This document shows positions 30,767-39,467 of a stretch of DNA of 64,000 bases, piece after piece; within the stretch, counting starts at the first letter, position 1; the number at the start of each line of letters is the position of its first letter. The DNA lies in contig CAVXGQ010000004.1 in the NCBI GenBank assembly GCA_963761425.1, positions 372,001 through 436,000 of the forward strand, given 5' to 3'. The translations under genes and the position numbers were made by a program. This DNA is from Bog-793 sp963761425. GTDB taxonomy: Bacteria; Actinomycetota; Acidimicrobiia; Acidimicrobiales; Bog-793. The notes under the pieces are model-generated. The model saw nothing but the letters and a program-made list of their open reading frames with translations. It did no database searches and was not told the DNA's origin.

Positions 30767-31951
30767 TCAACCCGCCGACCGGGGCAGCACCTCTTCGACG
30801 TGCCGGAGGAGCTGTGCCGTGCAGCCGGACAGCTCGACGGGGGGCGCGACGTCGGTGGCGAGTCGAGCCGCGAGCGCGGTGAAGGCGCGCCCGAGGGGGC
30901 GGTCGGTGTCGAGCTCGGCGAGCCTCCCGGCGTCGCCCGCCCGACCGAGATCGGGGTCGAGCGGCAAGGAGCCGAGCAGCGGCACCCCGATGGCGTCGGC
31001 GAGGGACCTTCCCCCTCCGGTGCCGAACAGGGCGTGTTCTCGTCCGTCTTCGGTGCGGTAGGGAGCCATGTTCTCGATGACGCCGGCGACGCGGACGTGG
31101 CCTTTGCGGGCCATGTCCGCGGCGCGCCCGGCGACTCTCGCCGCGGCCGCGGAAGGCGTGGTGACGACCAGGAACTCCGCCCGTGGAAGCATCCTCGCCA
31201 GCGCCATCTGGACGTCACCGGTCCCCGGCGGCATGTCGACGAGCAGGTAGTCGAGAGACCCCCAGGCGACGTCTTCGAGGAAGTGCTGGACGGCGCGGGC
31301 GAGCACGAGGCCGCGCCACATGATGGCTTGGTCCTCGTCGGTGAGGAACCCCATCGACACGACCTGCAGCGGATTCCCGTCGAGGGCGATCTGCGCCGGG
31401 AGGATCTTGCCCTGCCGCACCTCGAGGGGCCCGGCGATCCCGAGCATCCGCGGGATGGAAAAGCCCCAGATGTCGGCGTCGAGCAGTCCGACGGCAAGGC
31501 CCCGGCGGGCGAGGGCGAGGGCGAGGATCGCGGTCACCGAGGATTTGCCGACGCCTCCCTTGCCGGAGACCACTGCCAGCACCCGGGTCGAATCGGGGAA
31601 GCTAGTGGCGATGGCGCGGCCCTGGGCGGCGCGCCGGGCCGTCGACATCAGGCGGGCTCGCTCGTCGGGCTCCATCACCGCGGTCGTGACCTCGACCGAC
31701 TCCACCCCGGGGAGCGACGCCAGGCGGCGGGCGACGTCGTCGCGCAGCTGGGTGCGAAGCGGGCAACCGACGACGGTGAGGGCGATCTCGGCCCGGGCCC
31801 GGCCGCCTTCGCAGGACACGGCGCGGACCATGCCGAGGCTGACGATGTCCCCGCCGAGCTCGGGATCAACGACGGCGCGCAGCGCGGCGACGAGTTCGTC
31901 TTGGTTCGGAGGGCTGGTGGCCGCGCCGCCCCGACCTCGGTCGGCAGGCAT
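30767..31951 (-). CDS. Mrp/NBP35-type P-loop ATPase for iron-sulfur cluster transfer
   Basis: This 394-residue protein combines an N-terminal MIP18/DUF59 domain (VVDPELGGDIVSLGM and VGCPLRTQLRDDV) with a ParA-like ATPase (VVSGKGGVGKSSVTAILALAL, LDADIWGFSIPRMLG, LVDMPPGTGDVQMALA). The family carries Fe-S clusters to target proteins. The CxxC pair usually placed after the NMS segment is absent here (ENMAPYRTEDGREHAL). ATG 31951 gives the usual start; the ORF extends to 32338. The divergent neighbour is an IscA-type Fe-S protein, and whiB is convergent, so this is an Fe-S cluster neighbourhood. Confidence 0.9.
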   Translation of the reverse strand: MPADRGRGGAATSPPNQDELVAALRAVVDPELGGDIVSLGMVRAVSCEGGRARAEIALTVVGCPLRTQLRDDVARRLASLPGVESVEVTTAVMEPDERARLMSTARRAAQGRAIATSFPDSTRVLAVVSGKGGVGKSSVTAILALALARRGLAVGLLDADIWGFSIPRMLGIAGPLEVRQGKILPAQIALDGNPLQVVSMGFLTDEDQAIMWRGLVLARAVQHFLEDVAWGSLDYLLVDMPPGTGDVQMALARMLPRAEFLVVTTPSAAAARVAGRAADMARKGHVRVAGVIENMAPYRTEDGREHALFGTGGGRSLADAIGVPLLGSLPLDPDLGRAGDAGRLAELDTDRPLGRAFTALAARLATDVAPPVELSGCTAQLLRHVEEVLPRSAG

Positions 31952-32026
31952 CGATGGCGATGCTAACCGGCAGGATTGCCGGACCGACTTGTTACGATCG
32001 AGGCACCGGGTGATAAGGAGCGAGTT

Positions 32027-32392
32027 GTGAACGCCGGCACGACGGTCAAGATCGGACAGCGGCCAGGCCCCGTGAGCCTCACCGACGCCGCGGTCACCCA
32101 GATCGCGTCCCTGCTTGCCGCGGAGACCGAGGGCGAGAACCTCGTACTCCGGGTGGCGGTCCGGCCGGGGGGCTGCTCGGGTTACAGCTACGACATGTTC
32201 TTTGACGCCGAGGTCGCGGACGACGACATCGTGCGCACCTTCGGGCCGGTGCGGGTCGTCGTCGATCCGGAGAGCGCCGAGCTCATCAAGGGAGCGACGC
32301 TCGACTTCGGCGAAGGCCTCCAGGGATCGGGGTTCCACATCACGAATCCAGGTGCCACCCGCACCTGCGGCTGCGGCTCCTCCTTCAGCTGA
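32027..32392 (+). CDS. IscA/ErpA-type iron-sulfur carrier
   Basis: This 121-residue A-type carrier delivers Fe-S clusters to apoproteins. The three metal-binding cysteines are in GGCSGYSY and TRTCGCGSS. The fold has SLTDAAVTQIASLL and VVDPESAELIKGATLDF as in the family. GTG 32027 is preceded by AAGGAG (32015-32020). The RidA-like gene follows within 20 bases. Mrp is divergent, on the other side of a 75-base promoter gap. Confidence 0.92.
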   Translation: MNAGTTVKIGQRPGPVSLTDAAVTQIASLLAAETEGENLVLRVAVRPGGCSGYSYDMFFDAEVADDDIVRTFGPVRVVVDPESAELIKGATLDFGEGLQGSGFHITNPGATRTCGCGSSFS

Positions 32393-32409
32393 GCGACCAC
32401 GACGACGCG

Positions 32410-32775
32410 ATGGCGTCGGGCGGGCTTCGGCGTCATTACCGTCCGGTCGTGCGGGCGGGTGACTGGCTCATCTGCTCGGGTCAGCTCGGCCTGAGCAACG
32501 GCGCGCTGGTTGCCGGCGGGCTCGCCGATCAGATGGCTCAGGCCCTAGCGAACCTCTCAGAGCTCCTCGAAGCCGAGGGTTCGTCCCTCGAGGCGGTCGT
32601 CAAAACCACGGTGTTCTTGACCGACATGGACGCCTACGTGGCGATGAACGGCGCTTACGCTGCCGCCTTCGGCGACCACCTCCCGGCTCGCTCGGCGGTC
32701 GGGGTCACAGCCCTGCCGTTCGGTGCCCTGGTCGAAGTCGAGGCCTGGGCCTGGGCGCCGCACCCCGGCGACTAG
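32410..32775 (+). CDS. RidA-family enamine/imine deaminase
   Basis: This 121-residue RidA/YjgF protein hydrolyses reactive enamines released by PLP enzymes. The GDWLICSGQLGLS start, ANLSELLEAEGSSLEAVVKTTVFLTDM and the catalytic Arg in LPARSAVGVTALPFGALVEVEA match the family. It is co-directional with the IscA-type gene and probably in the same transcript. Cytoplasmic. Confidence 0.9.
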   Translation: MASGGLRRHYRPVVRAGDWLICSGQLGLSNGALVAGGLADQMAQALANLSELLEAEGSSLEAVVKTTVFLTDMDAYVAMNGAYAAAFGDHLPARSAVGVTALPFGALVEVEAWAWAPHPGD

Positions 32776-32827
32776 TCCGAGCCATCCCTCCCCGGGGTGC
32801 CTCGGCCGTCGCCAGTCGTCGCCGCGC

Positions 32828-33508
32828 CTACGGAATCCACCGCGTCTTGCCGAAGCGGTAGCCGACGCTCCGCACCGTCTCGATGAGGTGGGCGTTCTCC
32901 TCGCCGAGCTTGGCCCGCAGCCGCCGGATGTGGACGTCGACCGTGCGGGCGCCGCCGAAGTACTCGTAGCCCCAGACCTGGGCCAGCAGGACCTCGCGGG
33001 TGAAGACCTTGCCCGGATGCGCCGCGAGGAAGCGGAGCAGCTCGTACTCCATGAAGGTGAGGTCGAGCGAGTGCCCGTCGACCACGGCCTGATAGGTCTC
33101 CAGGTTGAGCGCCAACGGTCCGTAGGAGATCACGTCGTGGTGCTTTCCCCGTCCCGTCCTCCACAACAGGTGTCCGAGGCGGGTCTCCATCTCGTCCTGC
33201 ATCGTCGCGGTCAGCGTGAAGTCGTCGAAGAGCTCCTTGTGCCCATCGAGGGCGTCAAGCTGTTCGGTCCCGACGACGAGGAGGACCGGTGCGATCGGCT
33301 CGTCACGCTGGCGCAGCGCCTGGCACAACGAGAAGGCCGCCTCCGGCGATTCGACGGTCGAGACGACGGCGCCAGACCAACCCTCGGTGGGCTCGAGGTC
33401 CCGCACCCGGTCGGGGCTGGCGACCGCGGTGAACGAGTAGCCGGCCGCGTCGAGGGCCTTGGCGAGTTCGGGGCTGGGGGGATCCGGGAAACACAGCAGT
33501 GACTCCAT
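32828..33508 (-). CDS. GlnR-like orphan response regulator (atypical receiver)
   Basis: This 226-residue OmpR-type protein has a degenerate N-terminal receiver. At the place of the phospho-Asp the sequence reads WSGAVVSTVESPEA, with no Asp, and the acidic pocket is lost. The C-terminal winged helix is normal (about residues 125-222, TFMEYELLRFLAAHPGKVF, ARTVDVHIRRLRAKLG, VRSVGYRF). GlnR of actinobacteria is a phosphorylation-independent regulator of glutamine synthetase and nitrogen genes; this gene lies 39 bases after glnA on the same strand, which strongly supports that identity. Confidence 0.82.
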   Translation of the reverse strand: MESLLCFPDPPSPELAKALDAAGYSFTAVASPDRVRDLEPTEGWSGAVVSTVESPEAAFSLCQALRQRDEPIAPVLLVVGTEQLDALDGHKELFDDFTLTATMQDEMETRLGHLLWRTGRGKHHDVISYGPLALNLETYQAVVDGHSLDLTFMEYELLRFLAAHPGKVFTREVLLAQVWGYEYFGGARTVDVHIRRLRAKLGEENAHLIETVRSVGYRFGKTRWIP

Positions 33509-33547
33509 CGGCCTACCGCCTAGTCCGTGGCGACGTCACCTGGTCTC

Positions 33548-34891
33548 CTACAGGGCGGGGAGGTAGCGGATGAGTTCGAAAGGCGTGACCTGTCGGGCGT
33601 AGTCCTCCCATTCGGCTCGCTTGTTGCGGAGGAACCATTCGAAGACGTGCTCCCCGAGCGTTTCGAGGACGAGCTCGGAGCTTTCCATCGCCTGCAGCGC
33701 CTCGTCGAGGGTGCGCGGTAGAGGCCGGATGCCGGCCGCGGCAAGCTCGCGCGGAGACATCGTGTACAAGTTGGCGTCGGCCTCGTTGGGAAGTTCGTAG
33801 GCCTGCTCGATCCCGCGCAGCCCCGCGGCGAGGATCACCGCGAAGGCCAAATAGGGGTTGCACGCCGGGTCGATCGACCGGTACTCGATGCGCGCCGACT
33901 CGGTTTTACCCTGTTTCACGATCGGCACCCGCACCAGCGCCGAACGGTTGTTGTAGGCCCACGAGATCGTGAACGGCGCTTCGTAGCCGGCGACGAGGCG
34001 TTTGTAGGAGTTCACCCACTGGTTGGTGACCGCGGTGATTTCGCAGGCGTGCTCCAGCAGGCCGGCGATGAACTGCCGCGCCGTCGTCGAGAGCCCGTGT
34101 TCGTCGTCGGCGTCATAGAAGGCGTTCTTGTCGCCGCTGAAGAGCGAGCAGTGCGTGTGCATGCCCGAACCCTGGACACCGGCGAGGGGCTTGGGCATGA
34201 ACGAGGCGTAGACGCCGTGTTCCTGAGCGATCTCCTTGATGAGCAGCCGAACCGTCATGATCGTGTCCGCCATCGTCAGCGCGTCGGTGTAGCGCAGATC
34301 GATCTCGTGCTGGCTCGGGGCGTCCTCGTGTTGGGCGTATTCGACCGGGATCCCCATGTCCTCGAGCGTGAGGACCGTCTTGCGCCGGAGATCCGTCGCC
34401 AGGTCCGCCACGGTGAGCTCGAAGTACGAGCCGGTGTCGAGTGGCTGCGGGGGGATGTCGGCGTCGGCCTCGGAGCTCGCGAAGTAGAAGTACTCGAGCT
34501 CGGGAGCCGCGAAGAAGCTGAAGCCGCGCTGGTGGGCGCGCTCGAGCGCCCGGCGCAACACGTGGCGCGGGTCACCCTCGAAAGGCGTCCCGTCGATGTT
34601 CGTGATGTCGCAGAAGACCCGCGCCACGGTCGTGCCCTCACCGGATCCGATCGGCATGATCTGGAAGGTCTTGGGGTCGGGGCGCGCGATCACGTCGCTC
34701 TCCTGGATGCGGCTGAAGCCGTCGATCGAGGAGCCGTCGAAGGTCATGCCCTCGTCGATGGCGTTCTCCAACTCGGCGGGTGGGATGGAGAAGGACTTCG
34801 ACGTGCCCAGTACGTCGGTGAACCAGAGCTGGATGAATCTCACGCCGCGTTCTTCCACCGTCTTCAGGACGTACTGGCGCTGGTTCTCCAT
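33548..34891 (-). CDS. glnA: Glutamine synthetase, type I (alpha subgroup)
   Basis: It makes glutamine from glutamate, ammonia and ATP as a dodecamer. The 447-residue protein has the FTDVLGTSKS, MTFDGSSIDGFSRIQESD start, the FFAAPELEYFYF and SGMHTHCSLF metal/ATP sites, and KRLVAGYEAPFTISWAYNNRSA substrate blocks. The length and lack of the 25-residue insert place it in GSI-alpha, which is not adenylylated and is feedback-inhibited instead. The glnR-like gene follows directly. nadE is divergent, about 140 bases away. Confidence 0.95.
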   Translation of the reverse strand: MENQRQYVLKTVEERGVRFIQLWFTDVLGTSKSFSIPPAELENAIDEGMTFDGSSIDGFSRIQESDVIARPDPKTFQIMPIGSGEGTTVARVFCDITNIDGTPFEGDPRHVLRRALERAHQRGFSFFAAPELEYFYFASSEADADIPPQPLDTGSYFELTVADLATDLRRKTVLTLEDMGIPVEYAQHEDAPSQHEIDLRYTDALTMADTIMTVRLLIKEIAQEHGVYASFMPKPLAGVQGSGMHTHCSLFSGDKNAFYDADDEHGLSTTARQFIAGLLEHACEITAVTNQWVNSYKRLVAGYEAPFTISWAYNNRSALVRVPIVKQGKTESARIEYRSIDPACNPYLAFAVILAAGLRGIEQAYELPNEADANLYTMSPRELAAAGIRPLPRTLDEALQAMESSELVLETLGEHVFEWFLRNKRAEWEDYARQVTPFELIRYLPAL

Positions 34892-35031
34892 CGGGTCATC
34901 CTTTCGCGGGACTGCAGACCGCGTTGGTTCCGATCGCGCTCACCAGTCTCGCAGACGCCGCGAGTCCGACCAAACGGCGGGCGTCCCAAAGCGCCCCCAG
35001 GGTGCGAGGGTCCCGTCGCTACGATGAGGTC

Positions 35032-36747
35032 GTGGGCTGGCTACGCGTCGCGCTCTGCCAGATCGACGCGGTGGTCGGGGACTTCGGCGGGAACGTCCAA
35101 CGGGTGCTCGACGCGCTGGAACGGTCCGAAGCGCTCGGGGTCGACGTCGCGGTGTTCCCGGAGCTCGTCCTGACCGGCTATCCGCCCGAGGACCTCCTGT
35201 TGGAGCCGGACTTCGTCGCGGCGAGCGAGCGAGCCCTCGGCGAAGTGGCGGCGCGGTCGGGCGAGTGTGCCGCGGTCGTCGGCTACGTCGCTGAGTCCGG
35301 CGGCCTGCGCAACTCGGCCGCGGTCTGCTGGCGCGGCGAGGTGCGCGGCGTGTCCGTGAAAGAGCTGCTCCCGAACTACGGCGTGTTCGACGAGCAGCGT
35401 TGGTTCGTCCCCGGTTTGGGCGACTCAGCCGTCTACCGGATCGCCGGCGCACGCACCGGCGTCGTGATCTGCGAGGACGTCTGGGCGGCGTCGGGACCGG
35501 TCGCCCGGCTCGGCCGGGCCGGGGCGGAAGTGGTGCTGTCGCTCAACGCCTCGCCGTACCGTGCCGAGGCCGGCGCCGAACGACGGGAGATGCTGGTCGC
35601 CCGGGCGGGCGAGACCGGGTGCACGATCGTCTACGTGAACCTCGTCGGAGGCCAGGACGAGCTCGTCTTCGACGGCGGTTCCATGGTGGTCGCCCCCGAC
35701 GGTTCGCTGCTCGCCTCGGTCGCGCAGTTCCGCGAGGACGTGGTCGCGGTCGACATCCCCGTGACCAGCGACGATTCTCGTGAGGACCTTTACCCGGGCG
35801 TGGTCGAGGTGAGCGGGGCGCGGCCTCGGCGCGGCCAGCCGACCCCCGGGCCGGTCGCCGAGGTCCTCGATGGCGACGCCGAGACCTATGAGGCGCTCGT
35901 GCTGGCGACGCGGGACTACGTCGCGAAGAACGGCTTTGTCGACTGTGTCGTCGCCGTGTCGGGTGGGATCGACTCCTCGCTGGTCGCGGCGATCGCCGTC
36001 GACGCGGTGGGGGCGACCCGGGTGCACGGCGTGGCGATGCCATCGCGCTTTTCCTCACCCGGCTCGCTGGCCGACGCCACCGCGCTGTGCCAGAACCTCG
36101 GCATCGATCTCACGGTGATCCCGATCGAGTCGGTGCACCAGGCGATGCTGGAGCTACTCGCCCCGAGCTTCGCTGATCGACCGCCCGGCGTCGCCGAGGA
36201 GAACCTCCAAGCCCGGATCCGAGGCACGCTGCTCATGGCGCTGTCGAACAAGGTCGGTTGGCTCGTCCTCACGACCGGGAACAAGAGCGAGACCGCGGTG
36301 GGCTATTCGACGCTCTACGGCGACACCGCTGGCGGCTTCGCCGTGATCCGCGACGTGCCGAAGCTGTTGGTCTACGCCCTGGCGTCGTACTGCAACGCCC
36401 GGGCCGGCCGGCCGCTCATCCCGGAGGCGATCTTTACCAAGCCACCGTCGGCAGAGTTGCGAGCGGACCAGAAAGACGAGGACTCGCTGCCCCCCTACGC
36501 GGTGCTCGACCCGATTCTCGAGGCCTACGTTGAACGTCACGCCACCGTTGGCGAACTGGTCGACGAGGGCTTCGAGGAGGCGGCGGTCCGACGGATCTTC
36601 GACCTTGTCGACGCCGCGGAGTACAAGAGGCGCCAGGCGCCACCTGGTCCGCGGGTGACGGTACGGGCCTTCGGCAAGGACCGACGGATGCCGATCACCA
36701 ACCGCTTCCGGTCGCGACCGGTCGTGGGCGAGAGCGCCCCTCCGTGA
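35032..36747 (+). CDS. nadE: Glutamine-dependent NAD+ synthetase
   Basis: It converts deamido-NAD to NAD, taking ammonia from glutamine. The N-terminal nitrilase domain (about residues 1-270) has the Glu-Lys-Cys triad: Glu in FPELVLTGYPPEDLL, Lys in VSVKELLPNYGVF and Cys147 in VVICEDVWAA. The C-terminal synthetase has the P-loop VAVSGGIDSSLVAAIAVDA and TGNKSETAVGYSTLYGD. The length, 571 residues, fits. GTG 35032 with a GAGG just upstream is the start; the ORF extends to 34924. It overlaps the next gene by GTGA. Confidence 0.95.
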   Translation: MGWLRVALCQIDAVVGDFGGNVQRVLDALERSEALGVDVAVFPELVLTGYPPEDLLLEPDFVAASERALGEVAARSGECAAVVGYVAESGGLRNSAAVCWRGEVRGVSVKELLPNYGVFDEQRWFVPGLGDSAVYRIAGARTGVVICEDVWAASGPVARLGRAGAEVVLSLNASPYRAEAGAERREMLVARAGETGCTIVYVNLVGGQDELVFDGGSMVVAPDGSLLASVAQFREDVVAVDIPVTSDDSREDLYPGVVEVSGARPRRGQPTPGPVAEVLDGDAETYEALVLATRDYVAKNGFVDCVVAVSGGIDSSLVAAIAVDAVGATRVHGVAMPSRFSSPGSLADATALCQNLGIDLTVIPIESVHQAMLELLAPSFADRPPGVAEENLQARIRGTLLMALSNKVGWLVLTTGNKSETAVGYSTLYGDTAGGFAVIRDVPKLLVYALASYCNARAGRPLIPEAIFTKPPSAELRADQKDEDSLPPYAVLDPILEAYVERHATVGELVDEGFEEAAVRRIFDLVDAAEYKRRQAPPGPRVTVRAFGKDRRMPITNRFRSRPVVGESAPP

Positions 36748-37289
36748 CGGAAGCGTTCACGCTCGCGCAGACGGCGGATCTCCTAGGGCGTTACCGATAC
36801 GTCGAGCTGACCCTGTTCGCGCGGTTGGGGGCGCGTGCACCCCGGTGCGCCGACGCCGCGCTCGTCGTGTATCTGTCGGGGGCGAGCCTGGCCCACGGCT
36901 TCCGGGCGGGACTCGCCGAGTCGGTGCTCCCGGTGGCGACCGGTCGGGCTGGCGCCGAGGCGTCGACCCGTTCACCGGGCGGGGGTTTCGACCAGGCGGT
37001 CGAAGTGCTCGACGGACCGGGCGAGGAGGCCGAGCTCCTCGACGCGCTGGTCGGCATCGTGTACCCGGCGATGGCCGTGGCCTACGCCGAGCACCTCGCG
37101 GTGGCAACCGGCCCCGCTGACGCCTCGGTGCGCCGGACGTTGCGCCGGGTGCTGGCGGACCTGGGCGATGTCGCCGCCGACGGGCGGGCGTTGGCGCCGG
37201 CGCGGGGAGACAGCGCCCGGGCCCGTCGCGTGCAGGAGCTTCTCGAGGCAGTCCCGGGCCCGTTCGGCCCGCTCATTCGGACCTCATGA
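36744..37289 (+). CDS. Unknown 181-residue helical protein coupled to nadE
   Basis: Its GTG start overlaps the nadE stop (GTGA), so it is translated together with nadE. The protein is all-helical by eye: YRYVELTLFARLGARA, a region ASLAHGFRAGLAESV, and LLDALVGIVYPAMAVAYAEHLAV, with repeated Glu/His pairs that recall a ferritin-like four-helix bundle, but this is only an impression. No family is recognised. It precedes the sigma-factor gene by about 200 bases. Confidence 0.6.
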   Translation: MTEAFTLAQTADLLGRYRYVELTLFARLGARAPRCADAALVVYLSGASLAHGFRAGLAESVLPVATGRAGAEASTRSPGGGFDQAVEVLDGPGEEAELLDALVGIVYPAMAVAYAEHLAVATGPADASVRRTLRRVLADLGDVAADGRALAPARGDSARARRVQELLEAVPGPFGPLIRTS

Positions 37290-37486
37290 GGGGTCGGTGG
37301 TCGCGTCGTTGCTGGTGGGCGGCGTGCGGGACCCCCTTGACGCTGTCGTTACACTGAGTCAGGGAGCTGGCCGGATTGGTCCGGACCGGACCGATGCAGT
37401 TACCGTCACCGCGGAAGGCGCCGTTAGGTATTTGGGCGTCGGGAGATCTTCCAGCGGCCCCGTCAATTCACGAAGGATCAAACGCA

Positions 37487-38425
37487 TTGGCGAAGGAGCG
37501 AGTCGAGCGCGACGAGGAGGATCTCGTCCGGCTGTACCTGACCGACATCGGTCAGTACCCGCTGCTCACCAAAGATGACGAGGTCCGCCTGGCCCAGGCG
37601 ATCGAGCGTCGCGGCCAGGCCGAGGTGGAGCTCGGCAAAGGGACCAAGGGCGTCACGCCGGCGCGTCGGCGCGAGCTCCGGCGGATCGTCCGGCAAGGGG
37701 ACGAAGCACAGCGCACGTTCGTCCAGTCCAACCTGCGCCTCGTCGTGTCCATCGCCAAGAAGTACCAGGCGTCGGGGCTCCCGCTCCTCGACCTCATCCA
37801 GGAGGGCAACCTCGGCCTGATGCACGCCGTCGAGAAATTCGACTGGCGAAAGGGCTTCAAGTTCTCGACCTACGCCACCTGGTGGATCCGACAGGCGATC
37901 ACCCGCGGCATCGCCAACACCGGTCGGACCATCCGTCTTCCGGTCCACGCGGGCGACACCCTGGCGCGGGTGCAAAAGGCCCAGGCCCGCCTGGAGCTGA
38001 AGTTCGGCCGTCCCGCGACCCTCGCCGAACTGGGTGCCGAGGTCGAGCTGCCCGAGGACAAGCTGATCGAGGCACTGCGCTTTCGCGCCGAACCGCTCTC
38101 GCTCTCCGAGCCCTTGCGGGAGGACGGGGACGCCGAGCTCGGTGACGTCGTCGAGGACCGCTCGGCGGAGTCGCCCTTCGAGATGGCGGCGACGGCGCTT
38201 CTTCCGGTGGAGATCAACCGACTCCTGGCGCCGCTGGACGAGCGCGAGCGCGAGATCCTGCGTTTGCGCTTCGGGCTCGATCGTGGCGAGCCCCGCACGC
38301 TCGAAGAGGTCGGTGAGCATTTCAACCTGACGCGCGAGCGGATTCGCCAGATCGAAGCGCGCGCGATGTCCAAGCTCCGCCACCCCTCGAGCGACACCGG
38401 GGCCCGCGACCTGCTGACCGTCTGA
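37487..38425 (+). CDS. RNA polymerase sigma factor, sigma-70 group 2-like
   Basis: This 312-residue factor has region 1.2 (DLVRLYLTDIGQYPLLTKDD), region 2 with FVQSNLRLVVSIAKKYQ, LLDLIQEGNLGLMHAVEKFD and FKFSTYATWWIRQAITRGIA, region 3, and region 4.2 with TRERIRQIEARAMSKLRHP. It lacks the long acidic N-terminal region 1.1 of the housekeeping factor, so it is more like SigB/HrdA-type group 2 factors. A TTG at 37487 preceded by AAGGA is the probable start; the ORF extends to 37376. No anti-sigma factor is adjacent. A GC-rich hairpin follows the stop. Confidence 0.9.
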   Translation: MAKERVERDEEDLVRLYLTDIGQYPLLTKDDEVRLAQAIERRGQAEVELGKGTKGVTPARRRELRRIVRQGDEAQRTFVQSNLRLVVSIAKKYQASGLPLLDLIQEGNLGLMHAVEKFDWRKGFKFSTYATWWIRQAITRGIANTGRTIRLPVHAGDTLARVQKAQARLELKFGRPATLAELGAEVELPEDKLIEALRFRAEPLSLSEPLREDGDAELGDVVEDRSAESPFEMAATALLPVEINRLLAPLDEREREILRLRFGLDRGEPRTLEEVGEHFNLTRERIRQIEARAMSKLRHPSSDTGARDLLTV

Positions 38426-38430
38426 GCGCT

Positions 38431-38446
38431 CGGCCGGCTCCGGCCG
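38431..38446 (+). terminator. Short GC hairpin after the sigma-factor gene
   Basis: CGGCCG at 38431-38436 and 38441-38446 forms a perfect six-bp hairpin with a GCTC loop, five bases after the sigma factor stop. No T-tract follows, so it is a weak candidate for a terminator. Confidence 0.25.
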
Positions 38447-38488
38447 CCCTGTCCTGGCGGGGTGCCCGCCTGCCGTTACGATGCAGTC

Positions 38489-38566
38489 ATGCTGAAAAAG
38501 CTGCTGATCCTGGCCGTGCTCATCGCGCTCGGCTTCGTCGTCGTGAGGCGGCTCAGCTCCGACTGA
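38489..38566 (+). CDS. 25-residue single-helix membrane peptide
   Basis: ATG 38489 opens a 25-residue frame that starts MLKKLLILAVLIALGFV and ends RRLSSD before TGA 38564. It has two Lys, one hydrophobic helix and a basic exit, a perfect small transmembrane protein. Actinobacteria often carry similar tiny proteins (for example the DLW-39 group). There is no strong ribosome binding site, so it could be leaderless. It lies between the sigma factor and a convergent HAD gene. Confidence 0.5.
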   Translation: MLKKLLILAVLIALGFVVVRRLSSD

Positions 38567-38582
38567 GGTCTCCGGCTGCTCG

Positions 38583-39467
38583 TTACAGGACGCGGATCCT
38601 GCGGACAGTCCCGTCGGCCCGCCGGCGGGCGTGGAGCCACCAGCCGAGGGCTGCGGCGCCGACACCGAGGATGACGGTGCTCGTCCCGATGGCGATGGCC
38701 GGTCGCGGGGGCACCGCGCGCACCCGATCCCGCACCCGGTCCCGGAGACGGATCGGTCGAATGAAGCTCTCCACGTCCCAGCCGCGTTCGGCGGCCACCT
38801 TGGCGAGGCCGCGGTCGGGGTTCACCGCCACGGGGTGCCCGACGATCTCGAGCAGCGGCAGGTCGGTGAGGGCGTCGCTGTAGGCGAAGGAGCGGGACAG
38901 GTCGACCCCGGCCTTGAAGGCGTAGGCCCGCACGGCGTCGGCCTTCTGGGGCCCGGCGGCGTAGAAGGCGAGCTCACCCGTGTAGCGGCCGTTGGCGTCG
39001 ACCGCCGCCTCGCTGGCGATGATGGCATCGACACCCAGATGGCGACCGAGGGGTCGGACGATCTCGACCGGTGACGCCGAGACGATGACGACCTGGCGGC
39101 CCGCGGCGTGGTGCTCGTCGATCAGGTCCATGGCTTCGTCGTAGATGATCGGCTCGACCACGCTCTCCAGGGCGTCGTTCACGATGGCGACGACCTCGGC
39201 CCGTGACCAGCCCTTGGTGAGCCGCAAGACCGCCGTGCGGATGCGGTCGAGACGCCGATCGTTCGAACCCAAGATCAGATAGATGACCTGGGCCAGCACG
39301 ACCTGGGCGAGCGGACGACCCTTGAGGAGGCCTTGTTTGCGCAGTGGCCCGCCGAAAGCGACCATCGCGTCCTTGGCAATGACGGTCTTGTCGAGGTCGA
39401 AGAACGCCGCTTCGTCAAGAGGCTGCGGCCAGCGCTCTACGATCTCGGACTCGGACACCGCGCTCAT
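38583..39467 (-). CDS. HAD-IB family phosphatase with a C-terminal membrane helix
   Basis: This 294-residue HAD hydrolase of the SerB-like IB group has catalytic motif FFDLDKTVIAKDAM, second motif VIVSASPVEIV, and the late Asp motif FAYSDALTDLPLLE. The substrate is a phospho-metabolite or lipid; phosphoserine and lysophosphatidate phosphatase are both possible. One hydrophobic helix near the end (about 265-285, AIAIGTSTVILGVGAAAL) anchors it in the membrane, unusual for SerB. It converges on the sigma-factor region and is divergent from topA. Confidence 0.85.
   Translation of the reverse strand: MSAVSESEIVERWPQPLDEAAFFDLDKTVIAKDAMVAFGGPLRKQGLLKGRPLAQVVLAQVIYLILGSNDRRLDRIRTAVLRLTKGWSRAEVVAIVNDALESVVEPIIYDEAMDLIDEHHAAGRQVVIVSASPVEIVRPLGRHLGVDAIIASEAAVDANGRYTGELAFYAAGPQKADAVRAYAFKAGVDLSRSFAYSDALTDLPLLEIVGHPVAVNPDRGLAKVAAERGWDVESFIRPIRLRDRVRDRVRAVPPRPAIAIGTSTVILGVGAAALGWWLHARRRADGTVRRIRVL

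Noticed and set aside
37337..37355. Promoter TTGACG/TACACT before the sigma-factor gene
   Set aside because: The two hexamers are separated by only seven bases.
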